NCBI GenBank assembly: GCA_007745635.1
Contig: CP036272.1
Location: forward strand, 248,001 to 312,000
Reading direction: 5' to 3'
Source of the DNA: Stieleria bergensis
GTDB lineage: Bacteria > Planctomycetota > Planctomycetia > Pirellulales > Pirellulaceae
Length of the DNA stretch: 64,000 bases
Part shown: positions 18,150 through 27,361 of the stretch, piece by piece
Position numbering within the stretch: position 1 is the stretch's first letter
How the letters are laid out: each line of letters begins with the position of its first letter
Made by a program: the position numbers and the translations under genes
The notes under the pieces: generated by a model
What the model was told of the DNA's origin: nothing
The model's input: only the letters and a program-made list of their open reading frames with translations
The model's database searches: none

Positions 18150-20327
18150 ATGATTCGATTTATCTGCGGCGCCCTCGCCTCAATCCTGCTTCCCGTTGCT
18201 TCGCTGCCGGTTGTTTCGCGGCCCGTTGCTTCTGCACAGCAACCGCCGATGACGGATTACTGTGCTCGACTTGAACAGGAGATTCAGGGACGCAAACATG
18301 GCTTTCTGGCTGGTAACCTGAGTTATTATGTCGGCGGTTTTCATGCCAGCTGGGATCCGATTGAGGACGAGACCATTGGCCTGACGCATCCGTTTCATCA
18401 TGACTTGCGCAGTCGCGGAACCGGCCTTCTGGAAAGCGAGCTTCGTGGCGGTGAGAACACTGGCCGGGGTAATGATTACTTGGGCTGGGAATTCTACAAA
18501 GACACTCGTGTGCTGTATGGCAGTGTGCGGATTGGAGACCGTCGAGTTCAAACGCCAAAGCCGACCAGCATGCGATGGCGGCCCGATAAACTGGTCTGCC
18601 GTTATGAACTTGATGGTGTCACCCTTACCGAAGAGAAGTTTATCGCAGCCAATGATGCCGCCGTTTCGATCATTAAGTCTTCGGTTCCTGTAACGATCGA
18701 GTTTTCTGGTCACAGCTTTTATTCACGCAACAGCCAAACGTCTACCGCCCAGGTTACTGTAGATCCGACTCAGGATGTCTTGCTGATCCTTGAAGGTGGA
18801 ACGGTTCGTTCAAGACCGGATCCGGGCCCCGTGGATCGGGAACGGTTTGGACCCTGTGTTTATGATGGAATGACGACGGCGCTGGCGTTCTCGTCAAACC
18901 TGGACGGTTCAGTGGAGGTGACAGCCGACCAACAGGACGTCCAGCACTATACCATTCGCGCTCCCTGTGATTCTGAGGGTTTGGTGGTCGCCTGGGCGAT
19001 GAATGATGAAGCCAACGCAGCGAAGACTGCGGCTAAACAGGCCGTGCAGCACTCCGCCGATTGGTTGCAAAACAAGACCCGAGTGCTGAACCAGCAACTC
19101 AATCAGCAGGTGCCTTACTTTCGTTGTTCGGACAAAAAGATGGTGGAGATTTACTACTATCTTTGGTCGCTGTACCTGATGTATTACATCGATGTTGGAC
19201 AGGACTGGGAGCTCGAACCGCACACTCAAACCGCCGTCAATAACTTTCTAGGCATCCACCGTTATGATGCGATGTTTCAAATCAAAGTGGGTGCTTGGCT
19301 AAGCGATCAGCCACGCTATGCCTATGGGAATGTTTTGACTTGGAAGCATCTCACGAAAAATGGACGTTACCGCGAGCTGGACAATGGGCTGCGGATGCTC
19401 GCTGACAACAAGGGCCGAACGTGGCATAGCGGTGCTTACGGCGGCGAGATGTCGGAACATGTGCTTTCGGCATGGCAGGTCTATCAACATACCGGCGATG
19501 TCGAGTTTCTGAAGGCCTGCTACGAAGGGCACTTCAAAGAGTTGTTCTGGAAGCGAATTTCCGTGTTCGCCATGAATGAATTTGAGGTTGCCGAAACTCT
19601 GGAGGCAATGGCTAAGCTGACGGGCAATCAGGAAGATGTTGCACACTGGCAGCAGCTGGTACGGCGTGATCGAGAGCACATTCGGTTGATGTTTGATCAA
19701 CGTTGGCAAGCGCATGGCGTTGACAACTATTTTGCCGCTCCAGACAACGGGATGATCATGACCAACGGGTTCTGGGCCATGCGGTCAAAGCACTTTCCAA
19801 AGGAATATGCCCAAGCGATGGTGGAGTCCTGGGCGGTGAATCGCGAACGGGGTTTCTATGGGGACTACTTCCCGCTGGCAATGTCAAAGCAAGCCATGAA
19901 GACGTTCAGCACGCCAGATGATCACTCGTTCGGTTACACGCCGGACACTGCCTACTTCACATTGGATGGCATGTTTCGTCAGGGGATGGCGGAGGTGGCG
20001 AGCGAGTTGACGCTTAATCATTTGCAAAACTACAACTATCACTCACAGTGGCAGATACCGGTTGCTCCGGAAGCCTATCGTCGCGATGGCAGTTTGTTCG
20101 GTGACCAGTACTCAAACTTTAACGCTGGCAAGATTCTGTTGTACTTAGAGGGCTTGGCAGGCTTAAGTGTTTCGATCCCTGAACGGACGTTGACCGTGCG
20201 TCCCGCGTTACCAAAGCAATGGGAATGGATGGAGGTTCGTTTGCCGATCGAAGGTCAGTGGACAACCATCAAGTACCAGCACGGCCAAGTCAACGTGCAA
20301 AATTGTCCGCTCGACGTGCGTCAGTAG
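18150..20327 (+). CDS. Secreted six-hairpin (alpha/alpha) glycosidase-like protein
   Basis: A 725-residue protein with a signal peptide (about 1-29, ending SAQQ). The N-terminal part (about 40-300) is a beta-sandwich-like region, and the rest (about 325-700) resembles the alpha/alpha toroid of glycosidases of the GH63/GH65-like superfamily. Conserved-looking segments are YYYLWSLYLMYYID, GIHRYDAMFQIKVGAW, GAYGGEMSEHVLSAW, NGFWAMRSKHFP and DQYSNFNAGKILLYLEGL. A C-terminal small beta domain (RTLTVRPALP) is typical of such enzymes. It likely acts with the upstream sulfatase on a sulfated or branched polysaccharide; the substrate is inferred only from context. No catalytic acid is assigned. Confidence 0.82.
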   Translation: MIRFICGALASILLPVASLPVVSRPVASAQQPPMTDYCARLEQEIQGRKHGFLAGNLSYYVGGFHASWDPIEDETIGLTHPFHHDLRSRGTGLLESELRGGENTGRGNDYLGWEFYKDTRVLYGSVRIGDRRVQTPKPTSMRWRPDKLVCRYELDGVTLTEEKFIAANDAAVSIIKSSVPVTIEFSGHSFYSRNSQTSTAQVTVDPTQDVLLILEGGTVRSRPDPGPVDRERFGPCVYDGMTTALAFSSNLDGSVEVTADQQDVQHYTIRAPCDSEGLVVAWAMNDEANAAKTAAKQAVQHSADWLQNKTRVLNQQLNQQVPYFRCSDKKMVEIYYYLWSLYLMYYIDVGQDWELEPHTQTAVNNFLGIHRYDAMFQIKVGAWLSDQPRYAYGNVLTWKHLTKNGRYRELDNGLRMLADNKGRTWHSGAYGGEMSEHVLSAWQVYQHTGDVEFLKACYEGHFKELFWKRISVFAMNEFEVAETLEAMAKLTGNQEDVAHWQQLVRRDREHIRLMFDQRWQAHGVDNYFAAPDNGMIMTNGFWAMRSKHFPKEYAQAMVESWAVNRERGFYGDYFPLAMSKQAMKTFSTPDDHSFGYTPDTAYFTLDGMFRQGMAEVASELTLNHLQNYNYHSQWQIPVAPEAYRRDGSLFGDQYSNFNAGKILLYLEGLAGLSVSIPERTLTVRPALPKQWEWMEVRLPIEGQWTTIKYQHGQVNVQNCPLDVRQ

Positions 20328-20407
20328 ACGCGAGTCCATCAGCCGTTTTGGCGTTGGCCACGGTTGCTTGTTATTGTTCTGTCCCTGAAATGTCTCGGCG
20401 CACAAAA

Positions 20408-20440
20408 AAACCGCATGCCGTTGCCGGCATGCGGTTGTTG
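20408..20440 (-). terminator. Rho-independent terminator for the minus-strand cluster
   Basis: CCGCATGCCG (20411-20420) and CGGCATGCGG (20425-20434) pair perfectly around a four-base loop. On the minus strand the stem is followed by seven T residues (the A-run at 20404-20410). It lies 22 bases past the stop of the DUF3467 gene. It may also slow plus-strand transcripts from the glycosidase gene. Confidence 0.93.
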
Positions 20441-20461
20441 TGTCACAGCGAGACGCTGAAC

Positions 20462-20842
20462 TTATTCTTTGGCAGCTGGTGCTGCTTGTTGCTGCTGAGC
20501 CAAGCCCGGACGGACTCGCTTGTTGATGTCCGTTTCCAGCACGCCGAAGACGGCTTCGTGACGGGCAATTGACATTTGCAAGGCAGCCAGCAAACGCTTG
20601 GCGGTGTAGAAGTTCACAATGATACGTTGCTTGACTTCAATGGGATCCTTTGGCACACCGACGGGTTGTGGGTTCAGGCCAAAGTCTACGATCAGCTCTT
20701 CGGGAGAACCGGTGACGCGGCAGAAGTTCGCGTAGGTGGCGAGTGCGCTGTCATCGTTAACTTGAACTTGAACCGGTTGCTGCGTTTGGGCTTGTGCGGC
20801 GGGGGGCTCAGCTGCTTCTGGCTTGGTCGTTTCTTCGGCCAT
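20462..20842 (-). CDS. DUF3467 family protein
   Basis: A 126-residue small soluble protein of the DUF3467 family, of unknown function. The start at ATG 20842 is chosen because GGAG lies seven bases upstream. The longer frame reaching 20998 has no such site. The N-terminus is acidic and Pro/Gln-rich, the core has YANFCRVTGSPEELIVDFG, a Pro-rich turn, and VNFYTAKRLLAALQMSIARHEAVFG, and the tail is Gln/Ala-rich. It is the last gene before the terminator and is 183 bases from the M50/HlyD gene, so it could be cotranscribed with the HlyD cluster or have its own promoter. Confidence 0.88.
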   Translation of the reverse strand: MAEETTKPEAAEPPAAQAQTQQPVQVQVNDDSALATYANFCRVTGSPEELIVDFGLNPQPVGVPKDPIEVKQRIIVNFYTAKRLLAALQMSIARHEAVFGVLETDINKRVRPGLAQQQQAAPAAKE

Positions 20843-20849
20843 CGTAAAA

Positions 20850-20853
20850 CTCC
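20850..20853 (-). promoter_or_regulatory. Ribosome-binding site of the DUF3467 gene
   Basis: GGAG on the minus strand lies seven bases before the ATG at 20842. It decides the short start against in-frame upstream codons. Confidence 0.65.
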
Positions 20854-21025
20854 ACAGGGGGTAAATGTCCGACCGCGCTGATATGGCTGGCATCACTTGA
20901 TGACAATCAAGACAGGCGATCGTTGAACAAAAGGAAAAGTTAACTCGCTTCGTCAGTTCAAACTCTTTGGCGGCACTGCCTGCAGGATTCAAACTCACGA
21001 AAGTGAACGGGGATTGACTTGTTGT

Positions 21026-23272
21026 TTAGAGGTCAAAATTAAATGTCTTGGTAATCACTCGCCATAGCCGTTGCCATAACGACTTTGGGGCGACGTGAAT
21101 TTTGGCACTGCCACGAAAGCCTGGTTTGAGTGGCATTTCGCCAGCGATGTCCTTCAGCGGCACACGAGCCTGGTAGGTAACGTTTCGGGCTTTCACCTGG
21201 CCGGTGGTGGGATCGATTTCGGTTTGTAAATCGCCACCGGTTTGACTGGTCATCGAGCTGGAAATGTTGCTCAGCGGCTGAACTGATTTGTCAACAATTT
21301 CGCCTGAGAACGTCTGCATGCGGCGTGAGTCCAGTTTAAGGTCGACCAGTTGTCCGGCGCTGACCAGTTGAACATCGCCCTCGTCGACAGCGAGAATGGC
21401 TTCAAAGTCATCGGCGTTGCCGATTTCACAAAGGAGATCTTCGCTACTGAGCAAGGCACCGCGGTTGCGTTTGTCCAAGGGCGATCCGTGCCAGGTGTCT
21501 AGCTGTCCGCGATCGTCTTTGGGGGCTGGACGGTTCGGCGGTGGAATCACGGTCCCAGAGATCGGAGCTTTGATCTTCAATCGATCCGCTTCTTCTTGGA
21601 GCAACGCTTTGCGGTGTTCAATCGACTCGATGATTTCTCCCTGTGTCTCTAGTTCGGCAGCCAGCGCGGGGTCCGTGAAGATGCGTTGCTTAAGCTTTTC
21701 GAGCTGTGAGCGCGCCATCTTTTCTTCGATTTCCAGGTCTCGCATCTGCATTTCTAAATCGCGATTGCGAAGCTCGGCAATCACGGTTTCGTCAGCGATA
21801 ACCTGATCGCCTGGCTGAACCGTGGAAATGATCTGACCGTTGGTTCCCGCGTACACTCGGCCTGATTCGGTGGGCCGAATTTCAAACGCACAGTCGACGT
21901 GGTGTGGGAACGGAATGTAAACCACCGCTGCAACCACGCTGGCAGCGATTGCCAGACTGACAGCGACATTGAATCGTTTCACTTTTGAAAGTCTCCCGGG
22001 AGTTCGACAAAACTTCCACGTTTGAATCACTGGTTGCGCGACGAGACCGGAAAAACCAATCAGCGCGACAACCCGTCCGATCACTTCCAGGCCGTAGGGT
22101 TCCAGGACTTTGATGACGAACCAGCAAATTGAAAACACGACCACCCAGCGATAGATCACGCTGGCAATCGTAAACATTGCAAACCAGAGTCGGCCACGCG
22201 TGGGCAAAAACGGGTCATCTTGAAGTTCCAATCCCAAGCAGGTCGATTGGAACCAGCGTTTGAGAACTTCAGTGCTCTTCTGGCGAAGGTTGGGGATCTC
22301 CAGAAGGTCCATCAAGATGTAATAGCCGTCGAATCGTAGCAACGGGTTACCGTTGACTAACACGGTGCTGACGACGTTTAGGAACATCATGTTTAGACAC
22401 AGGTCATTGATGGTGGTTCCCGATTTGGTAAAGAACCAGACAAAGGCCGCCAGCGAGGCCAAGATCATTTCAACATAGATCCCCCCAGCACCAATCCAGA
22501 CCCGTTTCCATTTGTTGGGCAACATCCATGAATCGGACACGTTGCAATACAAGCAGGGCGTGAAGACCAGCAGCATGAAGCCAATTTCGTGACACTCACC
22601 GCCAAACTTCTTACAGCTCAGCCCGTGCCCGAATTCGTGCAGCACTTTAACGATGCCCATCGTCGCGGCCAAAATCAGCCAGCGGTCGGCAGCAAAGAAC
22701 TGCTGGAACGTCGGTAGTCGCGCATAGACCGTGTCATACTGCGTTGCCAAGAGCATCGAGGCCGCAGTGAACAGACCGATGAACCCAAAGAGTGCCGGGA
22801 CCGTGAAGATCCAACCGATCCAGGGCAGCATCGCATTGAGAATGCGTTCAGGATCAAAGCCGCGAAATCGCAACGCAAACACGTTGGCGACTTTGCCCAT
22901 CATTTCTTTGTTTTTCTTCGTTCGCCCACGGGTTCTCAAGGCTTTTCCTTGACCCGGCGAATTGCTGATCACCAGACCACTGCGGTGCAACATTCCGATG
23001 AATTGCTGCAAATCTCCAAAGGTGATTTTTTGAGGCGCGAAACGCTGTTCAAATCCATCTTTGATTTGCTGCAAACTGACATGCCCATCAAGCATGTTCA
23101 GAATGAAGAACTCTTCGTCATGGAAACGATAGTACTGCAGTCCCACCGGTTCTTTGATGACCCAATAGCTCGCTCCCTGATAGCGGTGTCGACTGGACAC
23201 CAAATCAGGGCGTCGGCGAACCGTTAACGGTCGCGACGAGCTACTGATCAGAGATTCGGCAAGCGTGGTCAT
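21026..23272 (-). CDS. PqqD-like / site-2 protease (M50) / HlyD fusion membrane protein
   Basis: A 748-residue inner-membrane protein. Residues about 30-105 resemble a PqqD-like winged helix (peptide recognition). Then comes a multi-pass M50 metalloprotease domain with HEFGH (His212, Glu213, His216) and the distal ligand Asp315 in NPLLRFDGYY. Between these lies a Cys-containing segment (TPCLYCNVSD). After about six membrane segments, the C-terminal 300 residues form a periplasmic-adaptor (HlyD-like) part with a barrel-sandwich half-motif, a coiled coil (about 500-570, EEKMARSQLEKLKQ) and a second half-motif. Such fusions are annotated as peptide zinc metalloproteases or efflux adaptors. Context with two other HlyD-type genes suggests one envelope machine. 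Its substrate is unknown. Confidence 0.88.
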   Translation of the reverse strand: MTTLAESLISSSSRPLTVRRRPDLVSSRHRYQGASYWVIKEPVGLQYYRFHDEEFFILNMLDGHVSLQQIKDGFEQRFAPQKITFGDLQQFIGMLHRSGLVISNSPGQGKALRTRGRTKKNKEMMGKVANVFALRFRGFDPERILNAMLPWIGWIFTVPALFGFIGLFTAASMLLATQYDTVYARLPTFQQFFAADRWLILAATMGIVKVLHEFGHGLSCKKFGGECHEIGFMLLVFTPCLYCNVSDSWMLPNKWKRVWIGAGGIYVEMILASLAAFVWFFTKSGTTINDLCLNMMFLNVVSTVLVNGNPLLRFDGYYILMDLLEIPNLRQKSTEVLKRWFQSTCLGLELQDDPFLPTRGRLWFAMFTIASVIYRWVVVFSICWFVIKVLEPYGLEVIGRVVALIGFSGLVAQPVIQTWKFCRTPGRLSKVKRFNVAVSLAIAASVVAAVVYIPFPHHVDCAFEIRPTESGRVYAGTNGQIISTVQPGDQVIADETVIAELRNRDLEMQMRDLEIEEKMARSQLEKLKQRIFTDPALAAELETQGEIIESIEHRKALLQEEADRLKIKAPISGTVIPPPNRPAPKDDRGQLDTWHGSPLDKRNRGALLSSEDLLCEIGNADDFEAILAVDEGDVQLVSAGQLVDLKLDSRRMQTFSGEIVDKSVQPLSNISSSMTSQTGGDLQTEIDPTTGQVKARNVTYQARVPLKDIAGEMPLKPGFRGSAKIHVAPKSLWQRLWRVITKTFNFDL

Positions 23273-23353
23273 GAGCGGTGGAGTAGAGCAACGCCATCAG
23301 GCGTTTGGAGATTCTGCAGGGCGTGGGGATGAGTGTCTGCGGCGGGGCGTGGA

Positions 23354-24307
23354 TTACTGAGGCAACACGGTGATGGTTGCTTGCATGCCAGGTTTGACAA
23401 GCCAATCATTGCCAACCGGTTTGTTTTTGATCTTCACCCAGAAGCGATGTTCACCATTGATGTTGCGCTCCAGGCTGACATAGTCAATCACCGCGTCGAA
23501 GGGTTCGATCTGCGGTTGTTCGATGCTGCCGCCAACGGTGATTTCAACTTTGACCGGCATGCCTCGGCGGATCAGGCCGTTCAGATCGCGGGCGTAACCT
23601 TCCACGCGGACCACATCCATTTGCACCAATTCGCAAATCGGCGAACCCGGTTGCACCCATTCGCCCAGTTGGGCGTAGCGGTTTTCGACATACGCGGGAA
23701 AGTCAGCGCGAAGGGTTCGCATTTCAATTTCAAGCTCAACCAGCTGGGTTGCGTATTGGGTAATGGAGTGTTCGGCGCCAGCGACTTTGGCGTTGATATC
23801 GGCCAACTCAATTCGCAGTTTGGCGCGATCCGCTTCGGCTTGCATCTTGCGCATCTCCCAGTAACCGGCAGCACTGCGTTGGTACAGCTCCTCGAAACTG
23901 TTTGCTTGAGCGCGGGCAATTTTTTCGGTTTCGACCGCGTCTCGTTTATTGATGTCGTTTTCGGCGTTTAGTTTGGCAACTTTCTCTTCAGCCGTCTTTT
24001 GCTGCATCGTCAGTTCGGCTTGGCGGGCGTCAATGACAGCGATGATTTGTCCCGCTTGGACAGCCATGCCTTCTTCGACTTCTAGCTTGATCAGTTTGCC
24101 TGCCGACTCCGACGGCAGCTTGGTCTTGTTCAGGAATTTGACGACACAGCGTTCAACGGTGATGCCGCCAGCGGCGACGTCCGCGCTAGGCAAGGTGATC
24201 GTTGGTGCGGGCAGCGTTTCGTCTTGCGCGAACGAGATCTGTGGCGCCAGAAGCAATGCAGCGGTGGCAATGGTCAAACGCAGTGAAGATGGCATGGGAC
24301 GGAACAT
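23354..24307 (-). CDS. HlyD-family periplasmic adaptor protein
   Basis: A 317-residue periplasmic adaptor with a signal peptide (about 1-27, ending SFAQ). It has the lipoyl-like halves on either side of a coiled-coil hairpin (about 85-185), with ESAGKLIKLEVEEGMAVQAGQIIAVID before and PAYVENRYAQLGEWVQPGSPICELV after, then a beta-barrel domain. It would link an inner-membrane protein to an outer-membrane partner. It is 81 bases upstream of the M50/HlyD gene and 60 bases downstream of the GAF/HlyD gene, so the three are probably one operon. No ABC or RND transporter gene is present. Confidence 0.9.
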   Translation of the reverse strand: MFRPMPSSLRLTIATAALLLAPQISFAQDETLPAPTITLPSADVAAGGITVERCVVKFLNKTKLPSESAGKLIKLEVEEGMAVQAGQIIAVIDARQAELTMQQKTAEEKVAKLNAENDINKRDAVETEKIARAQANSFEELYQRSAAGYWEMRKMQAEADRAKLRIELADINAKVAGAEHSITQYATQLVELEIEMRTLRADFPAYVENRYAQLGEWVQPGSPICELVQMDVVRVEGYARDLNGLIRRGMPVKVEITVGGSIEQPQIEPFDAVIDYVSLERNINGEHRFWVKIKNKPVGNDWLVKPGMQATITVLPQ

Positions 24308-24367
24308 AGGGAATCGATGGGTTGGTTTAAACCGTCTGTCAAACGGATGAATGGTCGGTCATCAGGC

Positions 24368-26425
24368 TTAGAAGAAGAACTTGCAAAGCCATTCGTAGAT
24401 TTCATGGAAGAACACGTAACCGCTTGCCGCGCGACCGCATTTGACTTTGGCGATCACCGACGAGCCGGCACTGGGCGAAAGTTTTCGCAGTGATTCTTGG
24501 TCCGGGGTGGCATCCATTAAAATGACCGAACCGTTTTCTTGATCCGCTTCGGCCCGCAGCGAAACGTCTTGACGTTTCAGCGTCGCGGTCAGTGGATCCA
24601 TGGTGGTGTCAGTCGCCAAGATGTAGGTGACTTCGACTTCCGAGAGATTGTTTGCACGAATGTAGTCTTCGAGGTGGCTGTCTCGCTTTTCGGGAAGCTT
24701 CAGTTGCAGCTCTAGGTCCTGATCCAGGTCGGCAATCTCCATCAGAACTTGGCCGGTCATGATGGGGCGACTCTGCAAGCTGTCGGTGACATCCCAGGTC
24801 GTGACCACTCCGTCAATCGGCGATTTGACGATCAACAGTTCTTTGCGTTCCTCTTGAAGTTTGATCTTGCTGCGCAAACCGGCGATCTTGGTTTGCAGTT
24901 GATACTCTTGGCCTTCCAAAGCCGTTCGTTCGGCCGGTTCCATTTGTTCAGCGCCATAGACACGCTGGCTGTAGATTTTGCGTTTTTCAGCCAGTGCGCT
25001 TTCCAATTGATCGTTTAAGTCTTGCAGCTGCATGATGATTTGCGGATTGCGCATCGTGACCAGCTTTTGGCCTTTGGTGACCTGCTGATTGCGCTGCACA
25101 TGCACTTTGACGACTTCGCCATCAACGGATGCAAACACGTTTTGCCGAATGGTCGGTTCCAGTGTTCCTTCAGCCGACAGATTGAAGTCTTTCTGGATAA
25201 AGGTCAGTCCCAGAATCACAGCCAGCAAGAGCACGACGACGGCAATGGTTTTGGGCAGCGTGCGGGCCCGCAAAATCCAAGTGGCGCGTCCCAGCGTTCG
25301 CCATAGCGGCATCAAAAAGACGTTGGTGTGGGACTGTGAGTTGGCAATCGCCCGCGTGCCATGCTCGTAAACCAAGTCGCAGCGCTGTCGGAAAATCTCT
25401 TCGGGAAGATCGGTTTCAATCTGTTCAACAATCAACGCACCGATCACTTCACCACGGTGTGCGTTGTCGCGATCGATTTCACCGGCGGCTCCACTTTCGT
25501 TTTCGGCACCAAGTTTTCGAAAGGGCTCGCGAAGCGGTAGCACGGCGATGTTTCGCCCGTAGGACTGATCAACGTAGTCCTCCAAGGCATCTTCAATCTG
25601 CGGCGGTAAGTCCTCGGTGGCACCGTCGTGATACAGCGGTTCGCCCGCGGCACACACTCGGGTTGCCAAGTTGTTCAACGCTGTGACGATGTTGGAACGG
25701 TTTTCAATGGTGTCTTGGCCACTGATGGCTTCAACCTTGCACTTGCGTCCCTTTTGAATGGCCACGCTGACGCGGTCACAACCGATCAGTCGACGCCCCT
25801 CGTTGGCCACAATGTAGGCGGTTTCTTTCAGCTCAAGTGATTCGTGGACGGCGCGAGCAAATGAATCCGCTTGCTGCCAAAGCGTCTGCCGATCACCGAG
25901 CGATCGTAGTTTCTGGCTACGCAGCCACTCTGCTGCCAGCGAACACATCTGTTCAACAAAACGCAGGTAGCCACGTTGCGTTTCCGGAGCTGTGTCGGGA
26001 CGCTGGAAGATTTCAATCAAGCCATCTTTCTGACCGTCATGGGCCAACGCGCCAACGACCAACAAGTACTTGGTCGGATTGCCTTCTGCATCAGCGTCGG
26101 AGGTTCCACTGTAGGGCGGAATCAACATCGACTGACCGGCATTGGCCACACGGCTAATCAGGCGACGGTGGCGCACCGAGTCATCGGTGTCCTCAGCCAA
26201 GATCGATGGCTCGGCATTGATTTGATACTGCAGTCGTAGCTGACTGTCATCGTCCAACAGCCAGATGGCCCCACCCGCTGCGGCCAGTGCTGTGATCACC
26301 CGCCCCAATAACTCGGGGTAGAACTCCTCAGCTGTCGCGCCGCTCTTGGCCAACGTGGCAATCTCGTTGACTAGGCCACGGATTTGCGCTTTGGTATCTT
26401 CGACGGATTGCTGATTCACCGACAT
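24368..26425 (-). CDS. GAF-domain / HlyD fusion protein
   Basis: A 685-residue protein. The N-terminal 370 residues are soluble and contain one or two GAF-like domains (ITALAAAGGAIWLLDDDSQLRLQYQ near 45-70, and the NEGRRLIGCDRVSVAIQ segment near 210). A single transmembrane helix follows at about 385-405 (KTIAVVVLLLAVILGL), then a periplasmic HlyD part: AEGTLEPTIRQNVFASVDGEVVKVHV, a coiled coil (about 465-530) and SPIDGVVTTWDV. Joining a cytoplasmic small-molecule-sensing module to a periplasmic adaptor is unusual and suggests regulation of export by a cytoplasmic signal. It is the first gene of the presumed operon. Confidence 0.87.
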   Translation of the reverse strand: MSVNQQSVEDTKAQIRGLVNEIATLAKSGATAEEFYPELLGRVITALAAAGGAIWLLDDDSQLRLQYQINAEPSILAEDTDDSVRHRRLISRVANAGQSMLIPPYSGTSDADAEGNPTKYLLVVGALAHDGQKDGLIEIFQRPDTAPETQRGYLRFVEQMCSLAAEWLRSQKLRSLGDRQTLWQQADSFARAVHESLELKETAYIVANEGRRLIGCDRVSVAIQKGRKCKVEAISGQDTIENRSNIVTALNNLATRVCAAGEPLYHDGATEDLPPQIEDALEDYVDQSYGRNIAVLPLREPFRKLGAENESGAAGEIDRDNAHRGEVIGALIVEQIETDLPEEIFRQRCDLVYEHGTRAIANSQSHTNVFLMPLWRTLGRATWILRARTLPKTIAVVVLLLAVILGLTFIQKDFNLSAEGTLEPTIRQNVFASVDGEVVKVHVQRNQQVTKGQKLVTMRNPQIIMQLQDLNDQLESALAEKRKIYSQRVYGAEQMEPAERTALEGQEYQLQTKIAGLRSKIKLQEERKELLIVKSPIDGVVTTWDVTDSLQSRPIMTGQVLMEIADLDQDLELQLKLPEKRDSHLEDYIRANNLSEVEVTYILATDTTMDPLTATLKRQDVSLRAEADQENGSVILMDATPDQESLRKLSPSAGSSVIAKVKCGRAASGYVFFHEIYEWLCKFFF

Positions 26426-26764
26426 GGGTCAGTTTGCCAAATCAATTTGAAAGGTGGATGGGGAGCCTTCCCGGGACTGCTCTGAAGCGTTGCTTGTCTT
26501 TGCAGGGCAGATGGGATGACTAGGTGGTTTGTGTTGGCGATTTAGCGACTTCCCGATGAGGGCTTTGCGACTCGACAGGCAACCGCCAGCGGTCATGCAT
26601 GTCTTAACGACTAAATCGGCTGTGCGACGTTAGTAAATACCCGCAGCGGTTTCCATCCCGAGTCGCCAACTCTGTCGAAATCAGTTGGTCAAACAGGCAA
26701 GCTTTGCCGGTTTTCACAATTCCGCTCGACATCATATACAGTTTGTATATGATTGTCTAGTGAA
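26426..26764. other. Divergent intergenic region with operator-like palindrome
   Basis: About 340 bases between the GAF/HlyD gene and the small plus-strand gene. Apart from the palindrome at 26731-26753 I see no structure. Confidence 0.5.
26731..26753. promoter_or_regulatory. Perfect inverted repeat, candidate operator
   Basis: ATCATATACA and TGTATATGAT pair perfectly across a three-base spacer (GTT). This AT-rich 23-base palindrome stands out from GC-richer surroundings. It ends 11 bases before the ATG at 26765, where it would overlap a promoter or block ribosome entry. It fits a site for a dimeric helix-turn-helix regulator. No regulator gene is adjacent. Confidence 0.6.
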
Positions 26765-27217
26765 ATGAGTACTTCGTCCAAAACATCTGCCGACCCATCC
26801 TCTGCCGCTGGTCCGCCGCTAGGTGAGCGAGTTTCCGGCGATGCTCAGGCGGATGCCCGCTTTGCAAAGCAGTTGCTGGGTGATTTGCAGCGCGAGATGA
26901 ACCGTTTACAGCGCGAAATTCGACTGGCGATTCAAAGCCAGCTTGCTCAGATGAGCGGTCGCTCGATGGGATCTTTGGACGCGAACAAGGAACTGGCCAA
27001 GTCTATTCAGGCGATGCTGGATGCTCATGGCTTGCGAGTGCGTTGTACTCAGTGCGGACAGCCGGCGATCTTGCGTGTTTCGCCTCGCCGTGGGGCCCCG
27101 CATGGTGTGTTTGTGTTCGATCACACTGTCGAAGGCAAGCGAACATTTCACGGCGGCTGGGTCACGGCTCCGGAGATTCAACTGGTCGCCAAGCCCGCTC
27201 GCAAATCTCGCCAATGA
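26765..27217 (+). CDS. Small hypothetical protein with a Cys pair
   Basis: A 150-residue protein of no family I recognise. The N-terminal part is Ser/Thr/Pro-rich, the middle (about 35-70) is a helical segment with heptad-like character (LGDLQREMNRLQREIRLAIQSQ), and the C-terminal part has a CTQCG pair and a basic, Gly-rich stretch that could be a small zinc or nucleic-acid-binding fold, although only one CxxC is present. A TTG at 26753 overlaps the palindrome; ATG 26765 is preferred. No signal peptide. Confidence 0.7.
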   Translation: MSTSSKTSADPSSAAGPPLGERVSGDAQADARFAKQLLGDLQREMNRLQREIRLAIQSQLAQMSGRSMGSLDANKELAKSIQAMLDAHGLRVRCTQCGQPAILRVSPRRGAPHGVFVFDHTVEGKRTFHGGWVTAPEIQLVAKPARKSRQ

Positions 27218-27361
27218 ATGGCTGGCGATGACAGGCAACGCTTTGCCGCTGGCCTGGCAATTCATGCCACTTGCAGGATCGCGCCGATTGCTGAATCAAG
27301 GTAACTGGCCGGACAGCGCTTCGACTTGCGCGCCCTGTGGTCTCTCTGCTACACTTTGCTT

